The position numbers and the translations under genes are program-made. A stretch of 9,132 nucleotides of DNA, taken from contig DAICZK010000054.1 of assembly GCA_027311185.1 (NCBI GenBank), positions 1 to 9,132 on the forward strand, given 5' to 3'. Shown here piece by piece: positions 1-6,360 of the stretch. The notes under the pieces were generated by a model, which saw only the letters and a program-made list of their open reading frames with translations, searched no databases and had not been told where the DNA came from. Source of the stretch: Sulfuriferula sp. Lineage in GTDB: Bacteria; Pseudomonadota; Gammaproteobacteria; Burkholderiales; Sulfuriferulaceae. How positions within the stretch are numbered: the stretch's first letter is position 1; every line of letters begins with the position of its first letter.

Positions 1-801
1 GTGGCGCGTTTCATGGCGCGATTCGTCGATTTCACCATTGCCCCGGAAACCATGGATTTGATGCGGAGCATGGTCAGCGATGGCGAGATCGATTATCTGG
101 TCGCGGAACGCGTATGGCAGGAATTGGCGCGCGGCCTGCTGGAAATCCGCCCGTCGCGCATGTTCGAGACCTTGCGCGAGTGCGGCGCGTTAGCGCGCCT
201 CCTGCCCGAGGTGGATGCCTTGTTTGGCGTGCCGCAGTCGGCGCAACATCACCCCGAGATTGATACTGGAGTGCATGTCATGATGGTGGTCGATTATGCG
301 GCGCATGAGCACTTCAGCATGGCAGTTCGTTTTGCAGCGCTGGTGCACGATCTGGGCAAGGGTACGACGCCTCCTGCAGCGTGGCCCGATCATCCCGATC
401 ATGAAGCGCGCGGCGTGATTCTGGTAAAAAAGCTTTGCGCGCGTTTGCGCGTACCCAATGATTGCCGTGATCTGGGCGTGGTTATCGCGCGTTACCATGG
501 CGAAATTCACCGCGCTCGCCAACTCGACGCAGGACAGTTGGTAAGCCTGTTCGAAGCGCTGGATGCGTTTCGCCGACCGCAGCGATTCGACGCGGTACTC
601 CAGGCTTGTCTGGCCGATGCGAGAGGTCGAACCGGATATGAAACCGTCGCGTATCCGGCGTCGGACTACCTGCGGCAGATGCTACAGGCCGCGCGGCAGG
701 CGCCGGTCGGTGCAATCGTCGCGGCTGCGCCGCAATCTGCGGATATTGCCTCGCGCATCCATGCCGCCCGAGTGCGAGCGGTATCCGATGCGATGATTTA
801 G
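1..801 (+). CDS. cca: CCA tRNA nucleotidyltransferase (multifunctional CCA-adding enzyme), 5'-truncated by the window edge
   Basis: Adds or repairs the 3'-terminal CCA of tRNAs in the cytoplasm. In beta/gammaproteobacteria the enzyme also carries an HD phosphohydrolase domain. The visible 266 residues align by eye with the E. coli Cca C-terminal two-thirds: IAPETMDLM, then ERVWQEL, CGALARLLPEVDALFGVP, HPEIDTGVH, the HD motif VHDLGKGTTPP (H116-D117 of the visible part), LRVPNDCRDL and DARGRTGYE. The nucleotidyltransferase head with its catalytic acidic pair lies upstream and is not seen. The GTG at base 1 matches an internal valine (the VARF stretch), so it is not the start; roughly 140 residues should be missing. 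The stop is TAG at 799-801. The next gene, gmhB, begins 119 bp later and probably has its own promoter. The call is very secure; only the 5' end is unknown. Confidence 0.95.
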   Translation: MARFMARFVDFTIAPETMDLMRSMVSDGEIDYLVAERVWQELARGLLEIRPSRMFETLRECGALARLLPEVDALFGVPQSAQHHPEIDTGVHVMMVVDYAAHEHFSMAVRFAALVHDLGKGTTPPAAWPDHPDHEARGVILVKKLCARLRVPNDCRDLGVVIARYHGEIHRARQLDAGQLVSLFEALDAFRRPQRFDAVLQACLADARGRTGYETVAYPASDYLRQMLQAARQAPVGAIVAAAPQSADIASRIHAARVRAVSDAMI

Positions 802-829
802 CGGCAACCCGGATTCTGGCGAACAAAAG

Positions 830-876
830 GGCGGCCGTTAAACACCGTGTCGGGATCTGCCGTCGCCTGTTTTTTT
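830..876 (+). terminator. Possible intrinsic terminator after cca
   Basis: GGCGGC (830-835) can pair with GTCGCC (862-867) with one G-U wobble, and a run of seven T follows at 870-876. The loop is long (26 nt) and might hold a small inner stem (CCG 835-837 with CGG 851-853 competes with it). The position, 29 bases past the cca stop, and the T-run favour a terminator, but the stem is short. It would separate cca from gmhB. Confidence 0.35.
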
Positions 877-882
877 GATTAT

Positions 883-913
883 TTGCAAGCGGCTGTTTTT
901 TATGGGTTATACT
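883..913 (+). promoter_or_regulatory. Putative sigma-70 promoter of gmhB
   Basis: The -10 candidate is TATACT (908-913, 5 of 6 to TATAAT). The best -35 candidate is TTGCAA (883-888, 4 of 6) with a longish 19-bp spacer. Transcription would begin about 919-921, at or next to the gmhB ATG at 921. No Shine-Dalgarno sequence lies upstream of that ATG, which fits a leaderless transcript. Confidence 0.45.
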
Positions 914-920
914 TGCACCG

Positions 921-1454
921 ATGAAACTTATTATATTAGATCGCGACGGCGTCATTAACCTCGATTCCGATCACTTTATCAAGACTCCGGACGAGTGGAA
1001 GCCGATCCCGGGCAGTCTCGAGGCTATCGCCCGGCTAAATCAGGCAGGTTATCGCGTAGTCGTGGCGACGAACCAGTCCGGCGTGGGACGCGGTCTGTTC
1101 GATATGGCGATGCTCAATGCGATTCACTCCCGGATGCACAAGGCTGTTGCCAGTGTGGGCGGACGCATCGATGCGATATTCTACTGCCCCCATGCTGCCG
1201 AGGCTGGATGCGCCTGCCGTAAACCGCGCTCGGGAATGTACCTGGAAATCGCGGAGCGGTTCGACATTGGTCTGACTGATGTACTGGCCATAGGCGACAG
1301 CTTGCGCGACCTGCAGGCCGCTGCGGCGGTGGGCGCTATCCCGGTGCTGGTATTGACGGGCAAGGGCGCCAAGACTCTTGCGGTCGGTGGTCTGCCGCCA
1401 GACACGCGGGTGTTCAACGATCTGGCTACCGCAATCGATCAGGTGCTGGCTTGA
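921..1454 (+). CDS. gmhB: D-glycero-beta-D-manno-heptose 1,7-bisphosphate 7-phosphatase
   Basis: A HAD-superfamily phosphatase that removes the 7-phosphate of heptose 1,7-bisphosphate on the way to ADP-heptose for the LPS inner core; cytoplasmic. The 177 residues begin directly with HAD motif I, LDRDGVIN, with nucleophile D7 and acid/base D9. Motif II is TNQSGVGRG. The zinc-binding set CPH...CAC (C89, H91, C97, C99) is followed by RKP and the substrate-contacting region. Motif IV is IGDSLRDL (D126, D130). The zinc loop is shorter than in E. coli GmhB (about 191 aa), as seen in many other proteobacteria. The ATG at 921 is fixed by motif I lying only six residues in. There is no ribosome-binding site upstream. 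The stop TGA shares one base with the plsC ATG, so the two are likely translationally coupled. Confidence 0.95.
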   Translation: MKLIILDRDGVINLDSDHFIKTPDEWKPIPGSLEAIARLNQAGYRVVVATNQSGVGRGLFDMAMLNAIHSRMHKAVASVGGRIDAIFYCPHAAEAGCACRKPRSGMYLEIAERFDIGLTDVLAIGDSLRDLQAAAAVGAIPVLVLTGKGAKTLAVGGLPPDTRVFNDLATAIDQVLA

Positions 1455-2185
1455 TGCGGGTAGTGCGGTCTGCGATTTTCCTGTTGCTGCAATCGTTGTC
1501 GACCATCCTTTTCGCTTTGGCAGCGTTGCTGGTTTTTCCTTTTCCGCTGTTCGTGCGCTATCGGGTGATTACGGGATGGAACCGGCTGGTGGTGTGGATG
1601 GCGCGCCGGATATGCGGCATCCGCTACCAGATCGTGGGGATGGAGAATTTACCGACGACGCCGGCTATTGTCATGGCCAAGCATCAATCTGCCTGGGAAA
1701 CGATTGCCTTGCCCATATTATTGCCGCCTATGGCTATCGTGTTGAAGCGCGAACTGTTGCGTATTCCCTTTTTCGGCTGGGGCATGGCGATGTTGTCGCC
1801 GATCGCGATTGACCGCGGCGACGGCCGGGCGGCGTTGCGACAGATTGCCGACCAGGGACGGCAGCGGCTAGCTGCGGGATTGGGAGTGTTGATTTTCCCG
1901 GAGGGTACGCGCATGGCTGCCGGTGAGAGGGGAAAATACGGCATCGGCGGTGCTTGGCTGGCAACTCACTCGAGCTCGCTGGTCGTGCCGGTCGCGCACA
2001 ATGCGGGCGAGCTGTGGCCGAAGAGCGCTTTTTTGAAACGCGCCGGACTAATTACCGTGAGCATCGGGCCTGCGATCGATCCGGCTGGCATGAAGCCGGA
2101 TGCGCTCAATCAGCGGGTGCAGGACTGGATAGAAGCCGAAATGTTGCGTTTGCACGACTATGAGCAAGTTGCAGCGCGCCGATGA
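1454..2185 (+). CDS. plsC: 1-acyl-sn-glycerol-3-phosphate acyltransferase (PlsC-like, LPLAT family)
   Basis: Transfers a second acyl chain to lysophosphatidic acid to give phosphatidic acid at the inner membrane. From the ATG at 1454 the product is 243 aa. An N-terminal hydrophobic segment (about residues 5-35) anchors it. Acyltransferase block I reads KHQSAWET, with H77 and a glutamate (E82) where the classical HX4D box has aspartate. Block II is around PIAIDRGDGR. Block III is FPEGTRM (F148-R153). A later VVPVAHN stretch completes the fold. A TTG three bases upstream could extend it by one residue, but the ATG overlapping the gmhB stop (TGATG) is the natural coupled start. gmhB beside a plsC homologue also occurs in Pseudomonas. 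It may be the main PlsC or a paralogue with other acyl preference. Confidence 0.88.
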   Translation: MRVVRSAIFLLLQSLSTILFALAALLVFPFPLFVRYRVITGWNRLVVWMARRICGIRYQIVGMENLPTTPAIVMAKHQSAWETIALPILLPPMAIVLKRELLRIPFFGWGMAMLSPIAIDRGDGRAALRQIADQGRQRLAAGLGVLIFPEGTRMAAGERGKYGIGGAWLATHSSSLVVPVAHNAGELWPKSAFLKRAGLITVSIGPAIDPAGMKPDALNQRVQDWIEAEMLRLHDYEQVAARR

Positions 2186-2888
2186 GCCGCATTTGATCCT
2201 CGTGCAGGGGGTCAAGCGCCACTACCGGCTAAAGCGTAGCACAGCGCGGCGCACTCTGGCGCTGAGCGTCGGCCAACAGGGTCTCGTTGTTCATGCGCCC
2301 TGGTCGCTGCCTCTGGACAGGATAGAACGGTTCGTATCGGAGCGGGCCGATTGGGTGGCGGAAAAGCTGGCTCATCAGGCGGCTCTCGCTTTAGCGCGAC
2401 CGATATGGCAAGATGGAATGCAGCTACGGTATCTGGGACAGTCGCTCACCCTGGCGCTCGACCCCCGTATCGCATCGGTCGAAGTGCGAGGCGAGGTGCT
2501 GTCGGTACCGCTGCGGGCGGTAGATAATAATCTCCAGGCGACCGTCGTGGCGTGGTATCAATGCGCGGCGCAGAGCTATTTTGAGGCGCGTTTGTCGGCG
2601 TTTGCGGCGCTGTTGCAGCGACTGCCGCAGCAGTTGAAGCTGACCCAGGCGCGGGGTCGTTGGGGTAGCTGTACCAGGGACGGCGTAGTGCGGTTAAACT
2701 GGCGCCTGATGCAGGCATCTCCGGCGGAGGTCGATTACGTGCTCGCTCACGAACTGGCGCACTTGACGCATATGAACCATTCGGCTGCTTTTTGGCGCGA
2801 ACTGGAACGACTCTACCCCGCTTATCGGGCGGCGCGCGCGGCGTTGCGCGCGCATGGACTTATTTACCAGCAGATTTCCCTATCGTAA
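2160..2888 (+). CDS. YgjP-like (DUF45, M48-related) zinc metallopeptidase
   Basis: A 242-aa predicted soluble zinc metalloprotease of the YgjP/DUF45 family; the physiological substrate is unknown to me. The zinc site is HELAHLTHMNHSAAFW: H197 and H201 with catalytic E198, and H207 as the probable third ligand. Upstream is the family signature RGRWGSC (W168-C171), followed by RLNWRLM. The N-terminal part, with RLKRSTARRTLALSV, is also typical. There is no signal peptide or membrane segment. The ATG at 2160 lies inside plsC, giving a 26-bp out-of-frame overlap and only a poor ribosome-binding site. A GTG at 2202 is a less likely alternative. Expression probably depends on reinitiation from plsC. 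It ends the gmhB-plsC-peptidase cluster. Confidence 0.87.
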   Translation: MSKLQRADEPHLILVQGVKRHYRLKRSTARRTLALSVGQQGLVVHAPWSLPLDRIERFVSERADWVAEKLAHQAALALARPIWQDGMQLRYLGQSLTLALDPRIASVEVRGEVLSVPLRAVDNNLQATVVAWYQCAAQSYFEARLSAFAALLQRLPQQLKLTQARGRWGSCTRDGVVRLNWRLMQASPAEVDYVLAHELAHLTHMNHSAAFWRELERLYPAYRAARAALRAHGLIYQQISLS

Positions 2889-2892
2889 TAAT

Positions 2893-2920
2893 GAACCTAT
2901 AGCAGTTTGAAGGCTTCTAA
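2893..2920 (+). promoter_or_regulatory. Weak candidate sigma-E-type promoter before the TPR gene
   Basis: GAACCT (2893-2898) and TCTAA (2916-2920) are separated by 17 bp and resemble the GGAACTT / TCTGA pattern of RpoE promoters. The start would be near 2926, leaving a leader of about 20 nt that contains the GGAA ribosome-binding site (2936-2939). I could not find a good sigma-70 pair here: the exact TTGACA at 2921-2926 would put its -10 over the start codon. Low confidence. Confidence 0.2.
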
Positions 2921-2945
2921 TTGACATTCACACTTGGAAAAAATT

Positions 2946-4685
2946 ATGCGCTCCTCAGTTTTTTATGTTGCACTATTGACCGTGTCTTTATTGGCTTCGT
3001 CGTCCGCCATGGCCACGTCGGCCACAGCTGACAATGCGGCTGCGCCGGTTGCCTTGACAGGCGCTGCGAAGGCAAGCGTTACGGGGCCGGTATTGCCTAA
3101 ACTCGAACTCACGAATCAGATTCTATATCAGTATCTGGTCGCCGAAATCGCGTTGCAACGCGGAGATCCGGGCTTGGCCAGCGACGCTTATCTGGATTTG
3201 GCCATGGCCACACGCGACCCGCGTATCGCCAAGCGGGCAACCGAAGTGGCGTTGTATGCGAAAAAAGGCCCTGCCGCCGAATCGGCCTCTACGCTGTGGC
3301 TGGACCTGGATCCGCAGTCGGAGAACGCGCGCCGGGCGCTGGTCGCAGTTATGCTGGGTAGCGGTCAACCCGCTCGCGCGCTGCCGTATTTACGGCAGTT
3401 ACTCAGCGTGCATTCCGAAAATACGCCGGTTGAATTCATGCAATTGGGGGCAATGCTGGCGGATCAGCCGGACAAAATTGCGAGTCTGAATTTGGTGCAG
3501 GCTCTGGCTCAGCCTTATCCCGATTTGCCCGAGGCGCAACTGGTAGTAGCGCAGGCAGCGGCGCGCGCCGGCCAGTTCGACCTCGCCATGGCGCAACTTG
3601 ACGTGGTGGATAAACTCAAGCCGGATTGGCAGACCGCCGCTGTGCTGCGCTTCGAAATTCTAGGCCGTAACGGCGGCAAGCAGGGCGTGGATTTTGTCGA
3701 GGGCTATCTGCAGCGTCATCCTGACGCCAAGGATGTGCGCCTCGCTTATGCGCGTTATCTGCTCAATCACAACGACTTGCGCGCCTCACGTAGACAATTC
3801 GAGGCGTTGGCCAATGCCTCGCCCGACAACGCGGACATGCAATTGGCGATCGGTCTGATCTCGTTGCGTCTCAATGATCTGGGCGCGGCCAACGATGCTT
3901 TCGTCAAGGCGTTACAGGAGAACTACGGCCAGCCCGGCGTGGTGCAGATCTATCTGGGGCAGGTCGCCGAGGCGCGTAATCAGGACGATGTGGCGGCGAA
4001 GTGGTACCGTGCGGTCGCCCCCGGTCCGCAGTTCATCGCCGCGCAAATCAGATACGCGACGTTGCTGGCCAAACAAGGTCATCTGGCTGATGCGCGAGCT
4101 TCTCTGCATGCTGTCAAGGTGGATGATGACGCGCAGCGCATAGAGCTCATTCAAGCCGAGGCGGATTTACTGCGCGACGCCCACGACGATCAGGCCGTCT
4201 ACTCGGTGCTAGGAGCGGCGCTGGCGACTCGGCCTGATTCGCTCATCTTGCTGTATGACCATGCGATGGCAGCAGAGCGCTTGAATCATCTGACGGTCAT
4301 GGAGACCGACTTGCGTCACCTGCTGGCTTTGCAGCCCGATCACGCGCAAGCCTTGAACGCTTTGGGCTACACACTGGCGGACCGCAACATACGACTGCCC
4401 GAAGCATTGAGTTTGCTCAATCAGGCACTGAAACTGGCGCCCAACGACGCGTATATACTCGACAGCATGGGCTGGGTGCAATATCGGGTGGGCAATCTTC
4501 CGCTGGCCGTGACGTATCTGACCCGCGCTTACGGAAGCATGCCCGACCCCGAGATCGCGGCCCATTTGGGTGAGGTGTTGTGGGTTCAGGGTAAACATAC
4601 GGAAGCTCGGCAACTCTGGCAGAGCGCGTTGACCGCCAGCCCAAAAAATCAGGCTTTGCTGGATGTGACAGCGAAATTCAAATAA
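2946..4685 (+). CDS. Exported tetratricopeptide-repeat protein, positional counterpart of Pseudomonas LbcA
   Basis: The 579-aa product starts with a signal peptide: R2, a hydrophobic core about residues 5-18, and a signal peptidase I site A21-M22-A23. The mature part is nearly all helical repeats. Clear TPRs are at about residues 468-502, 503-536 and 537-569, and degenerate ones fill most of 50-460. The early block LYQYLVAEIALQRGD followed by TRDPRIAKRA is typical of the TPR proteins found upstream of lolB. In P. aeruginosa that slot is PA4667 (LbcA), an outer-membrane lipoprotein that activates the CtpA protease against peptidoglycan hydrolases. Here there is no lipobox, and I find no cysteine anywhere in the protein, so it should be soluble in the periplasm. 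The start at 2946 is chosen because GGAA lies 6 nt upstream; an in-frame TTG at 2934 would only lengthen the N-region. lolB follows after 3 nt. A scaffold or adaptor role is inferred. Confidence 0.85.
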   Translation: MRSSVFYVALLTVSLLASSSAMATSATADNAAAPVALTGAAKASVTGPVLPKLELTNQILYQYLVAEIALQRGDPGLASDAYLDLAMATRDPRIAKRATEVALYAKKGPAAESASTLWLDLDPQSENARRALVAVMLGSGQPARALPYLRQLLSVHSENTPVEFMQLGAMLADQPDKIASLNLVQALAQPYPDLPEAQLVVAQAAARAGQFDLAMAQLDVVDKLKPDWQTAAVLRFEILGRNGGKQGVDFVEGYLQRHPDAKDVRLAYARYLLNHNDLRASRRQFEALANASPDNADMQLAIGLISLRLNDLGAANDAFVKALQENYGQPGVVQIYLGQVAEARNQDDVAAKWYRAVAPGPQFIAAQIRYATLLAKQGHLADARASLHAVKVDDDAQRIELIQAEADLLRDAHDDQAVYSVLGAALATRPDSLILLYDHAMAAERLNHLTVMETDLRHLLALQPDHAQALNALGYTLADRNIRLPEALSLLNQALKLAPNDAYILDSMGWVQYRVGNLPLAVTYLTRAYGSMPDPEIAAHLGEVLWVQGKHTEARQLWQSALTASPKNQALLDVTAKFK

Positions 4686-4688
4686 CGC

Positions 4689-5279
4689 ATGCAGTACCTT
4701 GTCCGCACCTGGATAGTTCTGGCGCTCTTCGGACTGGCGGGATGCGCGGCCATTCCCGCCAAGGTCGTGCCTCCTCCGCCGGCTCTGAATCGGGCGCCGA
4801 TAGCGGCGTTCGAGATCGATGGACGCATGGCGGTGCATTACCGTCGCGATGCGTCTACGGTGACGTTGCACTGGCGGCATTTGCCGTCCAGCGATAGGGT
4901 AACGTTTTCGTCGCCGCTTGGGCAGACCGTCGCTGTACTTACGCGCGATGAGCACGGCGTGATTCTCGTTGATAGCCAGCAGCACACCCATAGCGCGCAA
5001 AGCGTCGAAGATCTGACCGAGCGGCTGTTAGGCTGGCGCCTACCGCTGGGCGACTTGACCTACTGGGTCGTCGGCGCCGCGGTGCCGAATCAGACCTACC
5101 AATTGCAGTCGGCAACGAAGACCGGCGAGATGCGCCTCGATCAATCGGGCTGGACGGTAATTTACAAGCGCTGGACCGCGGTCGGCGCACAGGACCTGCC
5201 GACTAATTTAACGCTTACCGGGTACGACGCGGCAGTACATCTGGTCATCAGTGACTGGCATTTGACAGCGATAAAATAA
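4689..5279 (+). CDS. lolB: Outer-membrane lipoprotein receptor LolB
   Basis: Accepts lipoproteins from the periplasmic carrier LolA and inserts them into the outer membrane; it is itself a lipoprotein. The 196-aa product has a lipoprotein signal peptide ending in the lipobox LAGC (C19 becomes the lipidated N-terminus). Residue +2 is alanine rather than the inner-membrane retention aspartate, which fits outer-membrane targeting. The mature domain has the expected pattern: FEIDGRMAVHY, TLHWRHL, VTFSSPLGQTVAVL, and the later LPLGDLTYWVVG and GWTVIYKRW stretches. Length is close to E. coli LolB (207 aa). The gene starts 3 nt after the TPR gene and stops one base before ispE, so it is certainly co-transcribed. 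No convincing ribosome-binding site precedes the ATG. Confidence 0.93.
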   Translation: MQYLVRTWIVLALFGLAGCAAIPAKVVPPPPALNRAPIAAFEIDGRMAVHYRRDASTVTLHWRHLPSSDRVTFSSPLGQTVAVLTRDEHGVILVDSQQHTHSAQSVEDLTERLLGWRLPLGDLTYWVVGAAVPNQTYQLQSATKTGEMRLDQSGWTVIYKRWTAVGAQDLPTNLTLTGYDAAVHLVISDWHLTAIK

Positions 5280-5280
5280 A

Positions 5281-6177
5281 ATGACCGAATTAACCTGCTT
5301 TGCGCCCGCCAAGCTGAACCTGTTCTTGCACGTGGTCGGACGCCGCGACGATGGCTATCACCTGCTGGAAACGGTATTCCGATTCCTCGATTTCGGCGAT
5401 ACGCTACGCCTGCGGCGGCGCGACGATGGTCGCATCGTTCGCGTCACGGCTCTGGATACGGTATCCGAAAGGCAGGATTTGTGTGTGCGCGCCGCGAGGT
5501 TGTTGCAACAGCACAGCGGTGCGCGTATGGGTGTCGATATCGCTCTCGACAAGCGTTTGCCCATGGGTGGTGGGCTGGGTGGTGGCAGTTCGGACGCGGC
5601 CAGTGTGCTGCTGGGCCTGAACCGCCTGTGGGAGTTGAACTGGTCGCGGCAGCGGCTTGCGGCGCTCGCGTTGCAACTGGGCGCGGATGTGCCGGTGTTC
5701 ATATTCGGCCAAAGCTCATTCGCGCAGGGAGTAGGCGAAATATTGCAGCCCGTGGAACTGCCAGCGGCGTGGTATCTGGTACTGATTCCTCCGGTTCAAG
5801 TGTCAACCGCAAAGATATTTGCGCATCAGCAATTGACAAGGAACAGTAAAGCCATCAGAATAACGGACTTTTCCGCAGCTGGGAAATTGTCGCCGGAACT
5901 GACGTCTGCCGACAACTTTGACGCTGGGGAGTTGTACAGCCAAACACGGAATGATTTGCAGTCTGTGGTCTGTGCGGATTATCCGCCGGTCGCGGATCAT
6001 CTGGCCTGGCTGCGGTGTCACGCTCCAGCCCGCATGACCGGATCTGGGGCGTGCGTGTTTGCGCAGTTCGCCGACCAGGCGGCAGCGCAACAAGTTTTCG
6101 CGGCAATGCCTGTAGGGATGCGCGGCTTTGTGGCCCGAGGTCTGGACAGGCATCCGCACTATAATAATGCGGCATAA
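5281..6177 (+). CDS. ispE: 4-diphosphocytidyl-2-C-methyl-D-erythritol kinase
   Basis: ATP-dependent GHMP kinase that phosphorylates CDP-methylerythritol in the MEP pathway to IPP/DMAPP; cytoplasmic. The 298 residues show the N-terminal substrate region FAPAKLNLFLHVVGRRDDGYH (K11, N13, H27). The GHMP glycine-rich ATP loop is PMGGGLGGGSSDAA (about 94-107). The catalytic aspartate is in GADVPVF (D136), and the third motif is MTGSGACVFAQF near the C-terminus. Length is slightly above E. coli IspE (283 aa). One base separates it from lolB; the ATG at 5281 has no strong Shine-Dalgarno, so coupling to lolB translation is likely. Its last codons contain a perfect TATAAT that may act as a promoter for tRNA-Gln, 25 bp downstream of the stop. 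Confidence 0.96.
   Translation: MTELTCFAPAKLNLFLHVVGRRDDGYHLLETVFRFLDFGDTLRLRRRDDGRIVRVTALDTVSERQDLCVRAARLLQQHSGARMGVDIALDKRLPMGGGLGGGSSDAASVLLGLNRLWELNWSRQRLAALALQLGADVPVFIFGQSSFAQGVGEILQPVELPAAWYLVLIPPVQVSTAKIFAHQQLTRNSKAIRITDFSAAGKLSPELTSADNFDAGELYSQTRNDLQSVVCADYPPVADHLAWLRCHAPARMTGSGACVFAQFADQAAAQQVFAAMPVGMRGFVARGLDRHPHYNNAA
6160..6165 (+). promoter_or_regulatory. Consensus -10 box inside the ispE 3' end, possible tRNA-Gln promoter
   Basis: TATAAT at 6160-6165 is a perfect -10. It is framed by a small inverted repeat, CCGCA (6154-6158) and TGCGG (6168-6172), so the sequence after the -10 is GC-rich, as in stringently controlled stable-RNA promoters. The start would be near 6172, about 30 nt before the mature tRNA. 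No good -35 is present at 16-18 bp; the TGGACA at 6143-6148 is too close (11 bp). Confidence 0.35.
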
Positions 6178-6202
6178 GGTTGGATGGAGAAGCAACAACA
6201 AC

Positions 6203-6277
6203 AGGGGAGTCGCCAAGTGGTAAGGCATCGGATTTTGATTCCGACATTCGCAGGTTCGATCCCTGCCTCCCCTGCCA
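6203..6277 (+). tRNA. tRNA-Gln, anticodon TTG
   Basis: A complete cloverleaf. The acceptor stem AGGGGAG (6203-6209) pairs perfectly with CTCCCCT (6267-6273). The D stem is GCC/GGC (6212-6214, 6224-6226). The anticodon stem is TCGGA/TCCGA (6228-6232, 6240-6244) with loop TTTTGAT and anticodon TTG at 6235-6237. The T stem is GCAGG/CCTGC around TTCGATC (6250-6266). The discriminator is G6274 and CCA is encoded (6275-6277). It reads CAA, and CAG by wobble. The first pair is A1-U72, reversed compared with the U1-A72 of E. coli tRNA-Gln. The gene lies between ispE and prs, as in Pseudomonas, so it may be cut out of the ispE transcript as well as made from a local promoter. Confidence 0.98.
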
Positions 6278-6288
6278 GGTTTGAGTTG

Positions 6289-6325
6289 AAAGCGTGTAAT
6301 GTGTGGTTACACGCTTTTGTTTTTT
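6289..6325 (+). terminator. Strong intrinsic terminator after tRNA-Gln
   Basis: AAAGCGTGTAA (6289-6299) and TTACACGCTTT (6307-6317) form a perfect 11-bp stem with a 7-nt loop, followed by a T-rich tail (TGTTTTTT, 6318-6325). It begins 12 nt after the tRNA CCA and ends about 35 nt before prs. It should end the TPR-lolB-ispE-tRNA transcript, at least partly. Confidence 0.9.
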
Positions 6326-6360
6326 GTCGTCAGGTTTGTCGTCCGTAATCGGGGTAAGCT

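Noticed and set aside
1..3. GTG at base 1 as the start of the first gene.
   Set aside because: The codon aligns with an internal valine of Cca; the gene continues upstream of the window.
482..955. A 157-codon minus-strand open frame crossing the cca-gmhB gap.
   Set aside because: It is an arginine- and alanine-rich shadow of cca that also crosses the probable gmhB promoter, with no recognisable features.
2921..2926. Exact TTGACA as a -35 box for the TPR gene.
   Set aside because: A -10 at normal spacing would fall on the start codon at 2946, and the sequence there is not -10-like.
4209..5000. A 263-codon open frame on the minus strand.
   Set aside because: It lies wholly opposite the TPR gene and lolB, both well supported. 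Its product is rich in R, H and Q with no recognisable domain, as expected for the antisense of GC-rich genes.
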